Shown: one piece after another, positions 5,785 through 14,103 of the stretch
Position numbering within the stretch: position 1 is the first letter of the stretch
Layout: each line of letters opens with the position of its first letter
From: Betaproteobacteria bacterium
GTDB lineage: Bacteria; Pseudomonadota; Gammaproteobacteria; Burkholderiales; SG8-41
NCBI GenBank assembly: GCA_016177355.1
Contig: JACOVL010000092.1
Span: 1 to 17,217, forward strand
Reading direction: 5' to 3'
DNA: 17,217 nucleotides
Made by a program: the position numbers and the translations under genes
The notes under the pieces: model-generated
What the model was told of the DNA's origin: nothing
Databases searched by the model: none
Seen by the model: the letters and a program-made list of their open reading frames with translations, nothing else

Positions 5785-6793
5785 CGGCGCTCGCAAACGC
5801 TGACCAGTCGTTGAGCAGTCCCAGGTGCGAGCTCAGGCGGTTGAGGAAATGGAACGCGATGCCGAGCATGATGCCGGCGAAGATCTTCGCGCCCACGCCC
5901 GCCTGCCGGCTCTGGATGTGGGCGAAGGGAAGCGCGATCACCATCATCACCAGCACCGTCAGCGGCGTGATCAGCTTGCCCCACAGCGCGATCTCGTAGC
6001 GCAGCGCTTTCTGGCGGTTCTCCCTGAGGTGCTGGGCGAACGAATACAGGCGCCACGCCGACATCTGCTCGGGCTTCACCAGCAGCACGTTGAGCAGGCC
6101 GGGATCGAGCACCGACTGCCAGCTCGCCTGCTCCATCCCGTGCACCGTGGTCTTCATCTCATCGAACCGGGTCTGCGTGATTTCCTGCAGCAGCCAGTGG
6201 CGGTCGCCCCGGTAGGCTCCGCGCCGGGCATGGCTGATGGCCCGCAGCCGGTACTGCGCGTCGAACTCGTAGATGCGCACACCCCGCAGCGTGGAATCGG
6301 GCCGCACCTCGAGCACGTTGATGAAGCTCCTGTCATCCTTGATCCACAGCCCCGAGCGGAACTCCTGCGCCACCAGCCCGGTGATCGCCTGCGAGCGCAC
6401 GCGCTGGGCGAGCTGCTGGGCGGGCGGCGCGATGAACTCGCCGAAAACGAAAGCCAGCGCCGAGAATGCGAGGCCGATCATGACGAGCGTGGCGGCGAAG
6501 CGCGCCGTGGACACGCCGGAGGTCCGCATCACGGTGTACTCGGAGCCCGCCACCAGCTGGGCAAGGGCGAACAGCGTCCCGATCAGCACGGCGATCGGGA
6601 ACAGCTCGTAGACGTGGTCCGGCACCGAGAGCAGCACGTAGAGGACGATCCGGCGCATGGTATAGGTCCCGCGCCCGAGGTCCTTGATCTGCTCGACCAG
6701 GTCGAAGAACGCGAACAGCATCACCAGCGCGGCGAACACCAGCGCGGTCGCCGCGACGATCTCCACCGCAAGGTAGCGCCGTATCGTTCTCAT
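5720..6793 (-). CDS. lptG: LPS export ABC transporter permease LptG
   Basis: LptG and LptF form the membrane part of LptB2FG, which extracts lipopolysaccharide from the inner membrane toward the LptC/A/D bridge. It is 357 residues, the usual length. Three membrane segments near the N-terminus (about 13-35, 63-82 and 99-121) include LVEQIKDLGRGTY and the coupling region GSEYTVMRTSGVS. A periplasmic jellyroll-like domain contains LWIKDDRSFINVLEV. Three C-terminal membrane segments include ALPFAHIQSRQAGVGAKIF. ATG at 6793 overlaps the lptF stop (ATGA); the open frame upstream to 7120 is antisense-like sequence inside lptF. The last 65 bases overlap the RDD gene tail to tail. Confidence 0.95.
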   Translation of the reverse strand: MRTIRRYLAVEIVAATALVFAALVMLFAFFDLVEQIKDLGRGTYTMRRIVLYVLLSVPDHVYELFPIAVLIGTLFALAQLVAGSEYTVMRTSGVSTARFAATLVMIGLAFSALAFVFGEFIAPPAQQLAQRVRSQAITGLVAQEFRSGLWIKDDRSFINVLEVRPDSTLRGVRIYEFDAQYRLRAISHARRGAYRGDRHWLLQEITQTRFDEMKTTVHGMEQASWQSVLDPGLLNVLLVKPEQMSAWRLYSFAQHLRENRQKALRYEIALWGKLITPLTVLVMMVIALPFAHIQSRQAGVGAKIFAGIMLGIAFHFLNRLSSHLGLLNDWSAFASAVMPTVIFLAVATTMIWWQERR

Positions 6794-7872
6794 CGGACGT
6801 AGCGGAACAGCGAGAACACGATCAGCCGCCGGTAGAACAGCAACAACAGCAGCAGCAGCATCGCGGCATGCACGCCGAGGAGCCCCGCGGCGAGGCTCAG
6901 CCGCGACTGGGCGATGGTGGCCTGGGTGATCGACAGCAGGTTGCTGTAGCTCATGTAGATCAGCAGCGCGAGCACCAGGTTCATCGAGCGGCCGGCGCGC
7001 GGGTTGACGAAAGACAGCGGGATCGCGAGCAGGGACAGAATCAGGGCGCTCGCCGGCAGCCCGATGCGCCACGACAATTCCGCCAGGTTGGGCGGCTCGG
7101 GCATGCGCAGGAGATCCCATGTCGAGACCGACTTGGTGGTGGGCGCGCGCGGCGCGCGAGATTCCACGGTCTCTATGCGCATCGCATAGCGCTCGAACCG
7201 GTAGACCTTGTACTCCGCCGTGCCGGGCTCGCCTTCATAGCGGTGGCCGTTGAGAAGCACCAGAAAGCGGTCGCCGTTTTCCGCGATTTCCTGGAAACCC
7301 CGCGCCGCCACCATGACGCCCTGCTTCTCGTGCTGGGTCGAGCTCACGAACACGTTGGCGACCAGGTTTTCGGTGCCGGAAATCTCTTCCACGAAATACA
7401 CGCGCTCGGCCTGGCGCGACTCGCGGAACACCCCGGGCGATATCGCCGACACGTCGTCGCGGCTGTCCATCTGCCGGCGCAGTTCCTCGCTTTTCGCGAC
7501 CGCCCACGGCGACAGCCCGAGAGACAGCGCCCCGATGATGAATACCAGCGGGAGCGAGAACAACAGAACGGGGCGCATCCATTCCGTGAGGCTCATGCCG
7601 GACGAAAACCACACCACCATCTCGGAATCGCGGTAACTGCGCGTCAGCGTCATCAGCACCGCGATGAAGGCGGTGAGCGACAGCAGCACCGGCAGGTAGT
7701 TGACGAGCTGGAAGCCGAGCAGCGCGACCACGCCGCCGGATGTGATGGCGCCCGCTGCCGCCTGCCCGAGCAGGCGCACCAGTTGCACGGTGATCACGAT
7801 GCCCAGCAGCACGAAAAAGGTGGCGAGCGCCGCGGTCGCCAGCTCGCGCAACAAGGCCTTGCGGAAGATCAT
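6790..7872 (-). CDS. lptF: LPS export ABC transporter permease LptF
   Basis: This is the partner permease of LptG in the LptB2FG lipopolysaccharide exporter. It is 360 residues. Membrane segments lie at about 14-36, 55-75 and 101-122, and three more are in the last third. The cytoplasmic motif TRSYRDSEMVVWFSSGMS and the periplasmic stretch SPGVFRESRQAERVYFVEEIS are characteristic, and IPLSFVNPRAGRSMN lies before the last segments. ATG at 7872 gives the family N-terminus MIFRKALLRELATAA. No good ribosome site is visible there. A TTG start 19 codons upstream is open but adds a basic stretch I do not recognise. A run of seven leucines near the C-terminus comes from a CAG/CAA triplet run. Confidence 0.95.
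   Translation of the reverse strand: MIFRKALLRELATAALATFFVLLGIVITVQLVRLLGQAAAGAITSGGVVALLGFQLVNYLPVLLSLTAFIAVLMTLTRSYRDSEMVVWFSSGMSLTEWMRPVLLFSLPLVFIIGALSLGLSPWAVAKSEELRRQMDSRDDVSAISPGVFRESRQAERVYFVEEISGTENLVANVFVSSTQHEKQGVMVAARGFQEIAENGDRFLVLLNGHRYEGEPGTAEYKVYRFERYAMRIETVESRAPRAPTTKSVSTWDLLRMPEPPNLAELSWRIGLPASALILSLLAIPLSFVNPRAGRSMNLVLALLIYMSYSNLLSITQATIAQSRLSLAAGLLGVHAAMLLLLLLLFYRRLIVFSLFRYVR
6838..6861. repeat. CAG/CAA triplet run within lptF
   Basis: Seven CAG or CAA triplets followed by CAT on the plus strand. Read on the minus strand they encode Met followed by seven Leu in the last membrane segment of LptF. It is a short low-complexity run with no sign of a separate function. Confidence 0.6.
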
Positions 7873-7904
7873 CGGGAACGGGACGGGAAGATTGGATCGC
7901 CGCT

Positions 7905-7934
7905 TTGACAATCTGCGGAGAAATCGCAAATAAT
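7905..7934 (+). promoter_or_regulatory. Strong candidate promoter of pepA-holC-valS
   Basis: A perfect -35 TTGACA (7905-7910) is followed after 18 bases by AATAAT (7929-7934), one mismatch from the -10 consensus. The predicted start site near 7941 would give a leader of about 25 bases before the pepA GTG. Confidence 0.7.
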
Positions 7935-7954
7935 CAGCAACCTAACATCGAAAT

Positions 7955-7958
7955 GGAG
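7955..7958 (+). promoter_or_regulatory. Ribosome site GGAG that decides the pepA start
   Basis: GGAG lies six bases before the GTG at 7965. The alternative ATG at 7953 overlaps this site and has no good site of its own. Confidence 0.6.
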
Positions 7959-7964
7959 CACACA

Positions 7965-9452
7965 GTGGAATTTAGCATAAAAAGCGGCATACCGCAGACG
8001 GGGCGCAACGGTTGTCTGGTCGCGGGCGTATTCGAGCCGCGCAAGCTCTCCACTGCCGCCGCGGCTCTCGACCGCGCGGCCAAGGGGTACCTCTCCGGCG
8101 TCGTGCGCCGCGGCGACATGCAGGGCAAGTCCGGCACAACCCTGCTTCTCCACGGCGTGCCCAACACGACCGGCCGGGTGCTGCTGGTCGGGCTCGGGCG
8201 CGAGAACGATTTCCGCGAGAAGCAGTACCGGGAGGCGGTCGCCGCGGCGATCCGGGCATTGAACGCCACCGGCGCCGACGAGGCTATCCTGCACCTGACC
8301 AAGCTCGCCGTCGGCCGGCGCGACGCGGCGTGGAGGATAGCGCATGCGGTGACGGTGGCGCACGAATGCAACTACCGCTTCACAAGGATGAAAAGCAAGA
8401 GCGAGGGCGCCGAGCCCGCGCTGCGCCGGCTCATCCTGAGCGTCGACCGCGCCGCCGGGAAAGGCGCCGCCGCCGGCCTCGCGCAGGGTCTTGCGGTTGC
8501 GCATGGGATGAACCTCGCGAAGGACCTCGGCAACCTGCCGCCGAACGTCTGCACGCCGTCCCATCTCGCCGACCAGGCGCGCGAGCTGGCAAAACGCTAT
8601 CGCATGAAGGTGACGGTGCTCGAGCGGGCGGACATGGAGCGGCTCGGCATGCACACCCTGCTGTCGGTCGCGCAGGGCAGCGCCCAGCCGCCCAAATTCA
8701 TCACGCTGGAGTACCGCGGCGGGCCGAGGAAAATGAAGCCGGTGGCGCTCGTCGGCAAGGGCATCACGTTCGACACCGGCGGCATTTCGCTCAAGCCCGG
8801 GCCCGAGATGGACGAGATGAAATTCGACATGTGCGGCGCGGCGAGCGTGCTCGGCACGATGAAAGCGGTGGGGGAAATGAGGCTGCCGGTCAACGTGGTG
8901 GGCGTCATTCCGGCGACCGAGAACATGCCCGGCGGGCGCGCGACCCGGCCCGGCGACGTCGTCAAGAGCCTTTCGGGCCAGACCGTCGAGATCCTCAACA
9001 CCGACGCGGAAGGCCGCCTCGTCCTGTGCGACGCGCTGACTTACGTCGAGCGCTACAAGCCCGCCGCCGTCATCGACATCGCGACGCTCACCGGCGCCTG
9101 CGTGATCGCGCTCGGGCATGTCGCGGCGGGCCTCTTCGCCAACGACGATGCGATGGCGCGCGAAGTCGTTGCCGCGGCCGACGCCGCGTATGACAGGGTG
9201 TGGCACATGCCGCTATGGGACGATTACCAGGAGCAGCTGAAGAGCAACTTCGCCGACTTCGCCAACATCGGGGGCCGCCCCGCCGGGGCGGTGACGGCGG
9301 CATGCTTCCTGGCGCGCTTCACGAAGAAGTACCAGTGGGCGCACCTCGACGTCGCCGGCGTCGCCTGGAAAAGCGGCAAGGAGAAAGGCGCCACCGGCCG
9401 CCCGGTGCCGCTGCTCACGCAGTTCCTCGTCAACCGCGCCCGCAAAGGGTGA
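7965..9452 (+). CDS. pepA: Cytosol (leucyl) aminopeptidase, M17 family
   Basis: This two-metal aminopeptidase removes N-terminal residues, preferably Leu, in the cytoplasm. In E. coli the family member also binds DNA at cer and carAB. It is 495 residues. The M17 catalytic core shows K265 in VGKGITFDTGG, the metal-binding aspartates there and in MKFDMCGAA, and the signature NTDAEGRL at residues 345-352. The N-terminal domain begins VEFSIKSGIPQTG. I chose GTG at 7965 because GGAG lies six bases upstream and relatives start with EFSIK. ATG at 7953 (MEHTVEFS) is the alternative. It is first gene of the plus-strand group, diverging from lptF, with holC four bases downstream. Confidence 0.96.
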   Translation: MEFSIKSGIPQTGRNGCLVAGVFEPRKLSTAAAALDRAAKGYLSGVVRRGDMQGKSGTTLLLHGVPNTTGRVLLVGLGRENDFREKQYREAVAAAIRALNATGADEAILHLTKLAVGRRDAAWRIAHAVTVAHECNYRFTRMKSKSEGAEPALRRLILSVDRAAGKGAAAGLAQGLAVAHGMNLAKDLGNLPPNVCTPSHLADQARELAKRYRMKVTVLERADMERLGMHTLLSVAQGSAQPPKFITLEYRGGPRKMKPVALVGKGITFDTGGISLKPGPEMDEMKFDMCGAASVLGTMKAVGEMRLPVNVVGVIPATENMPGGRATRPGDVVKSLSGQTVEILNTDAEGRLVLCDALTYVERYKPAAVIDIATLTGACVIALGHVAAGLFANDDAMAREVVAAADAAYDRVWHMPLWDDYQEQLKSNFADFANIGGRPAGAVTAACFLARFTKKYQWAHLDVAGVAWKSGKEKGATGRPVPLLTQFLVNRARKG

Positions 9453-9455
9453 AGG

Positions 9456-9890
9456 ATGACGCAGATCGATTTCTACACTCACGTCGAGGACAAGCTGAAA
9501 ACGGCTTGCGCGCTGGCCGGCAAGGCGCATGCCCGCGGGCTCAGGGTCACGGTGTTCTGCCCCGACGCCGATACTGCGCAGCGATTCGACCGCATGCTGT
9601 GGACGACGCCGCCGACCGGCTTCGTCCCCCACTGCGCGCCGCTGGACCCGCTCGCGCCGGAGACGCCGGTAATCGTCGACTTCCAGGGCGAGAAACTGCT
9701 GAACGACGGGGTGCTGCTGAACCTGCGCCCGGATGAGCCGCCTTTCTTCAGCCGGTTCCAGCGGCTGATCGAGATCGTGGGCCTCGACGGGGAGGACCGT
9801 GCACGGGCCCGCGAGCGGTTCCGCTTCTACCGCGACCGCGGCTACGAGATCCGCACCCACGACCTGAGCAAACCCGCTAACCCGCAGTAG
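9456..9890 (+). CDS. holC: DNA polymerase III chi subunit
   Basis: HolC is the clamp-loader accessory subunit that, with psi, links DNA polymerase III holoenzyme to SSB. It is 144 residues, the family length. It begins MTQIDFYTHVEDKLKTACALAGKAHA and has RVTVFCPDADTAQRFDRMLW, PETPVIVDFQGEKL and a C-terminal helix DRARARERFRFYRDRGYEI. AAAGGG upstream of the ATG is a good ribosome site that overlaps the end of pepA, and the gap to pepA is three bases. The pepA-holC-valS order is widely conserved in proteobacteria, which supports the call. Confidence 0.95.
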   Translation: MTQIDFYTHVEDKLKTACALAGKAHARGLRVTVFCPDADTAQRFDRMLWTTPPTGFVPHCAPLDPLAPETPVIVDFQGEKLLNDGVLLNLRPDEPPFFSRFQRLIEIVGLDGEDRARARERFRFYRDRGYEIRTHDLSKPANPQ

Positions 9891-9903
9891 GCGCGCCGTC
9901 CCC

Positions 9904-10440
9904 ATGGCTGAGCAACCGATCCGGCACGACGAGGACGACGACCTGCTGAAACGCGCCGACGTCCTGCTCGGCCGCCATCGCAGCACCGCTCCCCCGCAGC
10001 CCGCCGCGCCGTCCGACATCCCGACGCTGACCGAAGCGGTGAACGCGGGCGTGGACGAGGTGCCGACGCTGACCGAGATCGTTCCCGCGGAAAAACCGTC
10101 CGCAACCGGAGAAGTGATTTCGCGGGTGCAGGCGCAGAACCTCGAGCACAGCATGTATCAGAAGCTCAAGCGCGAGCTGGACGAGCAGATCGCGCGGATC
10201 CTGCAGGACCGCTTCATGCCGGACATCGGCTCCGCGCTCGACGCGGCGCTGGAGCGAATCAGCCACAACATCAGGTCCGACATCGACGTGATGGTGCGCG
10301 CCTCGATCGAGGACACCCTGCGCACGCAGCTGAAAAGCCTGCGCCTTACGCTGGAAGCCAGGGCGGCGCGGCTGAATGCCGAGCCGGCCACCTCCGGTAT
10401 AATTTCCGCTTTTTCCGGTTCGCCCCCTCCCGTTTCCAAC
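9904..10440 (+). CDS. DUF2486-like helical protein segment without its own stop, in frame with valS
   Basis: This is a 179-codon coding segment beginning MAEQPIRHDEDDDLLKRADVL. It has an acidic start, a Pro-rich linker, two copies of a PTLTE motif (IPTLTEAVNAG and VPTLTEIVPAE), then a charged amphipathic helical region (about residues 75-160) ending near LEARAARLNAEPA. PTLTE-type repeats recall DUF2486 proteins of betaproteobacteria; this is recognition from memory and only tentative. No stop codon separates it from valS: the frame runs straight into the valS ATG at 10441. It could be a real N-terminal extension of ValS, a separate gene that lost its stop, or the site of a sequencing error. 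The tail (residues about 165-179, ISAFSGSPPPVSN) looks like translated promoter DNA. Function is unknown. Confidence 0.65.
10398..10403 (+). promoter_or_regulatory. Candidate -10 box of an internal valS promoter
   Basis: A perfect TATAAT lies 38 bases before the valS ATG, inside the upstream open frame. No convincing -35 is seen 16-19 bases upstream. If active, it would give ValS without the upstream segment. Confidence 0.4.
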
Positions 10441-13341
10441 ATGGTGGAGCTCGCCAAGAGTTTCGAGCCGGCGGCAATCGAGTCGCACTGGTACCCGCTG
10501 TGGGAGAAAAACGGCTACTTCAAGGCCGGCCTCGACGCGTCCAACCCCCGCAATTTCTGCGTCCTGCTGCCGCCGCCCAACGTCACGGGAACGCTGCACA
10601 TGGGACACGCGTTCCAGCAGACGCTGATGGACGCGCTCATCCGCTATCACCGGATGCGCGGCTACAACACGCTGTGGCAGCCGGGCACCGATCACGCCGG
10701 CATCGCCACGCAGATCGTGGTCGAGCGCCAGCTCGAGTCGGAGGGCGCCTCGCGCCGCGACCTCGGGCGCGGGAAGTTCGTCGAGCGCGTGTGGAAATGG
10801 AAGGAGGAGTCGGGCTCCGTCATCGGCCGCCAGATGCGGCGGCTCGGCGCCTCCTGCGACTGGGAGCGCGAGCGCTTCACCATGGACGAGGGACTCTCGC
10901 GCGTGGTGACCGAGGTGTTCGTGCGGCTCCACGGGCAGGGCCTGATCTACTGCGGCAAGCGACTCGTGAACTGGGACCCGGTGCTGCGTAGCGCGGTCTC
11001 CGACCTCGAGGTCGAATCGAACGAGGAGGAAGGAAAGCTCTACCACATCCGCTATCCATCGGTGGAAGGCGCGGGATATGTCACCGTCGCGACCACGCGG
11101 CCGGAGACGATGTTGGGCGACGTCGCGGTCGCCGTGCATCCCGGAGACAAACGCTACCACGCCCTCGTCGGCAAGAAGGTCCAGCTGCCACTCGCCGGGC
11201 GCACCCTGCCCGTCATCGCCGACGAGCACGTCGATCCCGCGTTCGGCACCGGCTGCCTCAAGATCACCCCGGCACACGATTTCAACGACTTCAACATCTG
11301 GCTGCGCCACCGCGCGGTCATCACCCTGAGCCTGAAGGAAGCAGGCTATGAGCAGCCGCACCCGCCCAGCATCTTCAAGCGGGACGCGCGGCTCAAGGAC
11401 ACACCGCTCGACGATTTCGAATTCGGCCGCCGCGCGCGAACCGCAGCCGGGACGCCGCCGGACGACGCTCCCGGCCTGCCGGGAAAATCCACGTCGGAGC
11501 TGATCCCCCCGGCCTACCGCGGCCTCGACCGCTACGCGGCGCGCGAGAAGGTGCTCGCCGACCTGAAGGAACACGGCCTGCTCGGCGACGTGAAGCCGCA
11601 CAAGCTGATGGTGCCGCGCTGCGGGCGCACCGACGCGGTGGTCGAGCCGATGCTGACCGACCAGTGGTTCGTGAAGATGGAATCGCTCGCGACAGCGGGG
11701 CTCGACGTGGTGGCGCGCGGGGAAATCAGGTTCGTCCCGGAGAACTGGACCGCCACCTACAACCAGTGGCTCACCCACATCCAGGACTGGTGCATCTCGC
11801 GCCAGTTGTGGTGGGGCCACCAGATACCGGCCTGGTACGACGAGCGCGGCGAGGTTTACGTCGCGCGCAGCGAAGACGAGGCGCGCGCGAAGGCGCGGGC
11901 GGCGGGGCAATCGGGGACACTGATGCGCGACCCCGATGTCCTCGACACCTGGTTTTCTTCAGCCCTGTGGCCGTTCTCCACGCTCGACTGGCCGGCCGAC
12001 AACCCCGCCCTGAAACTCTACCTGCCCTCGGGCGTGCTGGTGACGGGCTTCGACATCATCTTCTTCTGGGTCGCGCGCATGGTGATGATGACGCTGCCCT
12101 TCACCGGCAAGGTGCCGTTCCGCGAGGTTTACGTGCACGGCCTGGTGCGCGACGCCGACGGCCAGAAGATGTCGAAATCGAAAGGCAACATCCTCGACCC
12201 GCTCGACATCATAGACGGCGTCGGTCTCGAAACGCTGGTCGAGAAACGCACGTCGAGCCTGCTGAACCCGAAGCAGGCGGAGGCGATCGCCGCGGCCACC
12301 CGCCGCCAGTTCCCGGACGGCATCCCCGCTTTCGGCGCCGACGCGCTGCGCTTCACCTTCGCGAGTCTCGCCTCGCACGGGCGCGACGTCAAATTCGACC
12401 TCTCGCGCTGCGACGGCTACCGCAACTTCTGCAACAAGCTGTGGAACGCCACCCGCTTCGTGCTGATGAACTGCGCGGGCCGCGATACCGGGCTCGACGA
12501 GTCCGCGCCGGTCGAGCTGTCTGCGGCCGACCGCTGGATCGTGAGCCGCCTGCAGCGCGCCGAGACCGACGCGCAGCAGGCGTTCCGCGAGTACCGCTTC
12601 GACAATCTTTCGCGCGCGATCTACGAGCTCGTGTGGGACGAGTACTGCGACTGGTACGTCGAGATGGCCAAGGTGCAGCTCGCCAGCGGCAATGAAGCAC
12701 AGCAGCGCGGCACGCGCCGCACGCTCACGCGCGTGCTGGAAGCGATACTGCGGCTGGCGCACCCCGTGATCCCGTTCATTACCGAGGAATTGTGGCAGAA
12801 GGTTGCGCCGCTCGCGGGCAAGAGCGGGCCTTCCATCATGCTGCAACCTTATCCGCAGCCCCAGCCCGGGAAGATCGACGAGGCGGCCGAGCGCGACGTG
12901 GCGTTGCTGAAGGACCTCGTCAACGCGTGCCGCACGCTGCGCGCCGAGATGAACGTCGCGCCCGGGCAGCGGCTGCCGCTGATCGCCCAGGGCGTGCGCC
13001 GGTCGCTCGCGCAGATGGCGCCCTATCTCATCGCGCTGGCGCGGTTGACCGAGGTGGTGATTACCGAGCGGGACCTGCCGCAAGCCGACGCGCCGGTGTC
13101 CATCGTCGGCGACTTCCGGCTGATGTTGAAAGTCGAGGTAAATACCGCCGCCGAGCGCGAGCGCCTCGGCAAGGAAGCGGCGCGGATCGAAGCCGAAATC
13201 GCCAAGGCGCAGGCCAAGCTCGACAATCCGGGCTTCATCCAGCGCGCGCCGCCGCTGATCGTCGCGCAGGAAAAGGAGCGCCTTGCCCGCTTCCGCGCCA
13301 CGCTCGAGCAGGTCAGGCAGCAACTCGCGAAACTGGCTTAG
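10441..13341 (+). CDS. valS: Valyl-tRNA synthetase
   Basis: ValS charges tRNA-Val and edits mis-activated threonine. From ATG 10441 it is 966 residues beginning MVELAKSFEPAAIESHWYPLW. The class I motifs are PPPNVTGTLHMGHAF (HMGH at 53-56) and KMSKS at 576-580. The editing-domain segments VTVATTRPETMLGD and FGTGCLKITPAHDFND are present, as are PMLTDQWFVKM and the C-terminal coiled-coil arm (ERLGKEAARIEAEIAKAQAKL). Between HDFND (to residue 283) and GLDRY (from 361) there are 77 residues, against about 47 in E. coli ValS as I recall it, and the usual YxVGxRH pattern is altered. The start was chosen from the family N-terminus; upstream the frame stays open to 9904. A 22-base gap separates it from the convergent FecR gene. 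Confidence 0.96.
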   Translation: MVELAKSFEPAAIESHWYPLWEKNGYFKAGLDASNPRNFCVLLPPPNVTGTLHMGHAFQQTLMDALIRYHRMRGYNTLWQPGTDHAGIATQIVVERQLESEGASRRDLGRGKFVERVWKWKEESGSVIGRQMRRLGASCDWERERFTMDEGLSRVVTEVFVRLHGQGLIYCGKRLVNWDPVLRSAVSDLEVESNEEEGKLYHIRYPSVEGAGYVTVATTRPETMLGDVAVAVHPGDKRYHALVGKKVQLPLAGRTLPVIADEHVDPAFGTGCLKITPAHDFNDFNIWLRHRAVITLSLKEAGYEQPHPPSIFKRDARLKDTPLDDFEFGRRARTAAGTPPDDAPGLPGKSTSELIPPAYRGLDRYAAREKVLADLKEHGLLGDVKPHKLMVPRCGRTDAVVEPMLTDQWFVKMESLATAGLDVVARGEIRFVPENWTATYNQWLTHIQDWCISRQLWWGHQIPAWYDERGEVYVARSEDEARAKARAAGQSGTLMRDPDVLDTWFSSALWPFSTLDWPADNPALKLYLPSGVLVTGFDIIFFWVARMVMMTLPFTGKVPFREVYVHGLVRDADGQKMSKSKGNILDPLDIIDGVGLETLVEKRTSSLLNPKQAEAIAAATRRQFPDGIPAFGADALRFTFASLASHGRDVKFDLSRCDGYRNFCNKLWNATRFVLMNCAGRDTGLDESAPVELSAADRWIVSRLQRAETDAQQAFREYRFDNLSRAIYELVWDEYCDWYVEMAKVQLASGNEAQQRGTRRTLTRVLEAILRLAHPVIPFITEELWQKVAPLAGKSGPSIMLQPYPQPQPGKIDEAAERDVALLKDLVNACRTLRAEMNVAPGQRLPLIAQGVRRSLAQMAPYLIALARLTEVVITERDLPQADAPVSIVGDFRLMLKVEVNTAAERERLGKEAARIEAEIAKAQAKLDNPGFIQRAPPLIVAQEKERLARFRATLEQVRQQLAKLA

Positions 13342-13353
13342 CCGGCCCGGCTA
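13339..13353. terminator. Small hairpin in the valS/FecR convergent gap (weak terminator candidate)
   Basis: TAGCCGGCCCGGCTA can form a 6-bp stem with a 3-base loop and includes the valS stop codon. It lies between convergent genes but has no T-run on either side, so intrinsic termination is doubtful. Confidence 0.25.
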
Positions 13354-13363
13354 CGCGACAGCG

Positions 13364-14026
13364 TCACGGGTAGCTCTTCGGATCGAACGGCACCTTGCGG
13401 CCGACCAGGCTCTCGAGCAGGATCAGCTCGGCGTCGGTGTGGTTGATCACAGGTGCTTTCTCGATCATCCGCGGCATGCCCTTGGGGTAGATGTAGCGCG
13501 GCTGGTCGTGGTGGATGGTGCGCACCGTTTCCGCCGCCTTCGGATCGTCCACCGGCACGAGCTCCGCCTCGCCGTAGCAGGTGCAGACGTAGGTGCGCAT
13601 CTTGTCGATCTCGACGTAGACGCCGGTGCCGCGGATGCCGATGGACGCGGTCCGGGTCTCTATGCGCCTGCCCCCGCCCGGCGCGAACACCGAGAGCAGT
13701 GCGCCGGTCACCACACGCAAGCCGCTGACGACGGAGCGAGTGGCGCTCCCGGAGAACTCGATGCGCGAATCGGCGCGCACGAGAAAGGCGTCCCGCCCGA
13801 TTACGGCAACCAGCTCCGCGTTGCGCCCCGTGGTGACCGTGTCGCCCGGCTTTACCTCCATACCCCGCTTCGCGGGCTTGCCGTTGATGCGCGCGTCGCC
13901 CCGCGCCCGGGCAACCCCTCTTTCGACGGCATCCGCCGCCAGCGCCTCGCGCAGATGCGCCATGCCAAGAGCGAGCATTCCCGCCGTCATGCGCGCAAGC
14001 CAGCTCCTGCGCGACAGGCTCTTCAT
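13364..14026 (-). CDS. FecR-domain protein with Tat signal peptide
   Basis: A 220-residue exported protein. The N-terminus has a twin-arginine motif, SRRSWLARM (residues 5-13), then a hydrophobic stretch and a cleavage site after EALA (about residue 30), suggesting folded export to the periplasm. A FecR domain spans about 37-155 (VKPGDTVTTGRNAELVAVIG, FLVRADSRIEF, TASIGIRGTGVYVEI). A Cys-x-Cys pair (148-150, in TYVCTCYGEAEL), a His pair (172-173, in TIHHDQPRYI) and VINHTDAELILLESLVGR near the end stand out. There is no membrane-anchored anti-sigma part as in classical FecR, so it is not a normal FecR regulator. GGAG eight bases before the ATG supports the start. It lies 77 bases after the TusA-like gene, probably in the same operon. 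Function is unknown. Confidence 0.85.
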   Translation of the reverse strand: MKSLSRRSWLARMTAGMLALGMAHLREALAADAVERGVARARGDARINGKPAKRGMEVKPGDTVTTGRNAELVAVIGRDAFLVRADSRIEFSGSATRSVVSGLRVVTGALLSVFAPGGGRRIETRTASIGIRGTGVYVEIDKMRTYVCTCYGEAELVPVDDPKAAETVRTIHHDQPRYIYPKGMPRMIEKAPVINHTDAELILLESLVGRKVPFDPKSYP

Positions 14027-14103
14027 TGCTGCGTCTCCATCGAGAGTTCTACGTGCGGCATCGCGTTACGGATGCCGCACCTTGTGCCCGCCCGGCGGCC
14101 GGG

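Noticed and set aside
6794..7120. Longer lptG starting at 7120
   Set aside because: This lies inside lptF in another frame; the ATG at 6793 in the ATGA overlap gives the LptG N-terminus.
7869..9206. 445-codon minus-strand open frame opposite pepA
   Set aside because: It is an antisense shadow; PepA motifs are clear on the plus strand.
9877..11910. 677-codon minus-strand open frame opposite valS
   Set aside because: It is an antisense shadow of the real coding frame with no family motif; a similar shadow occurs at 11959-13323.
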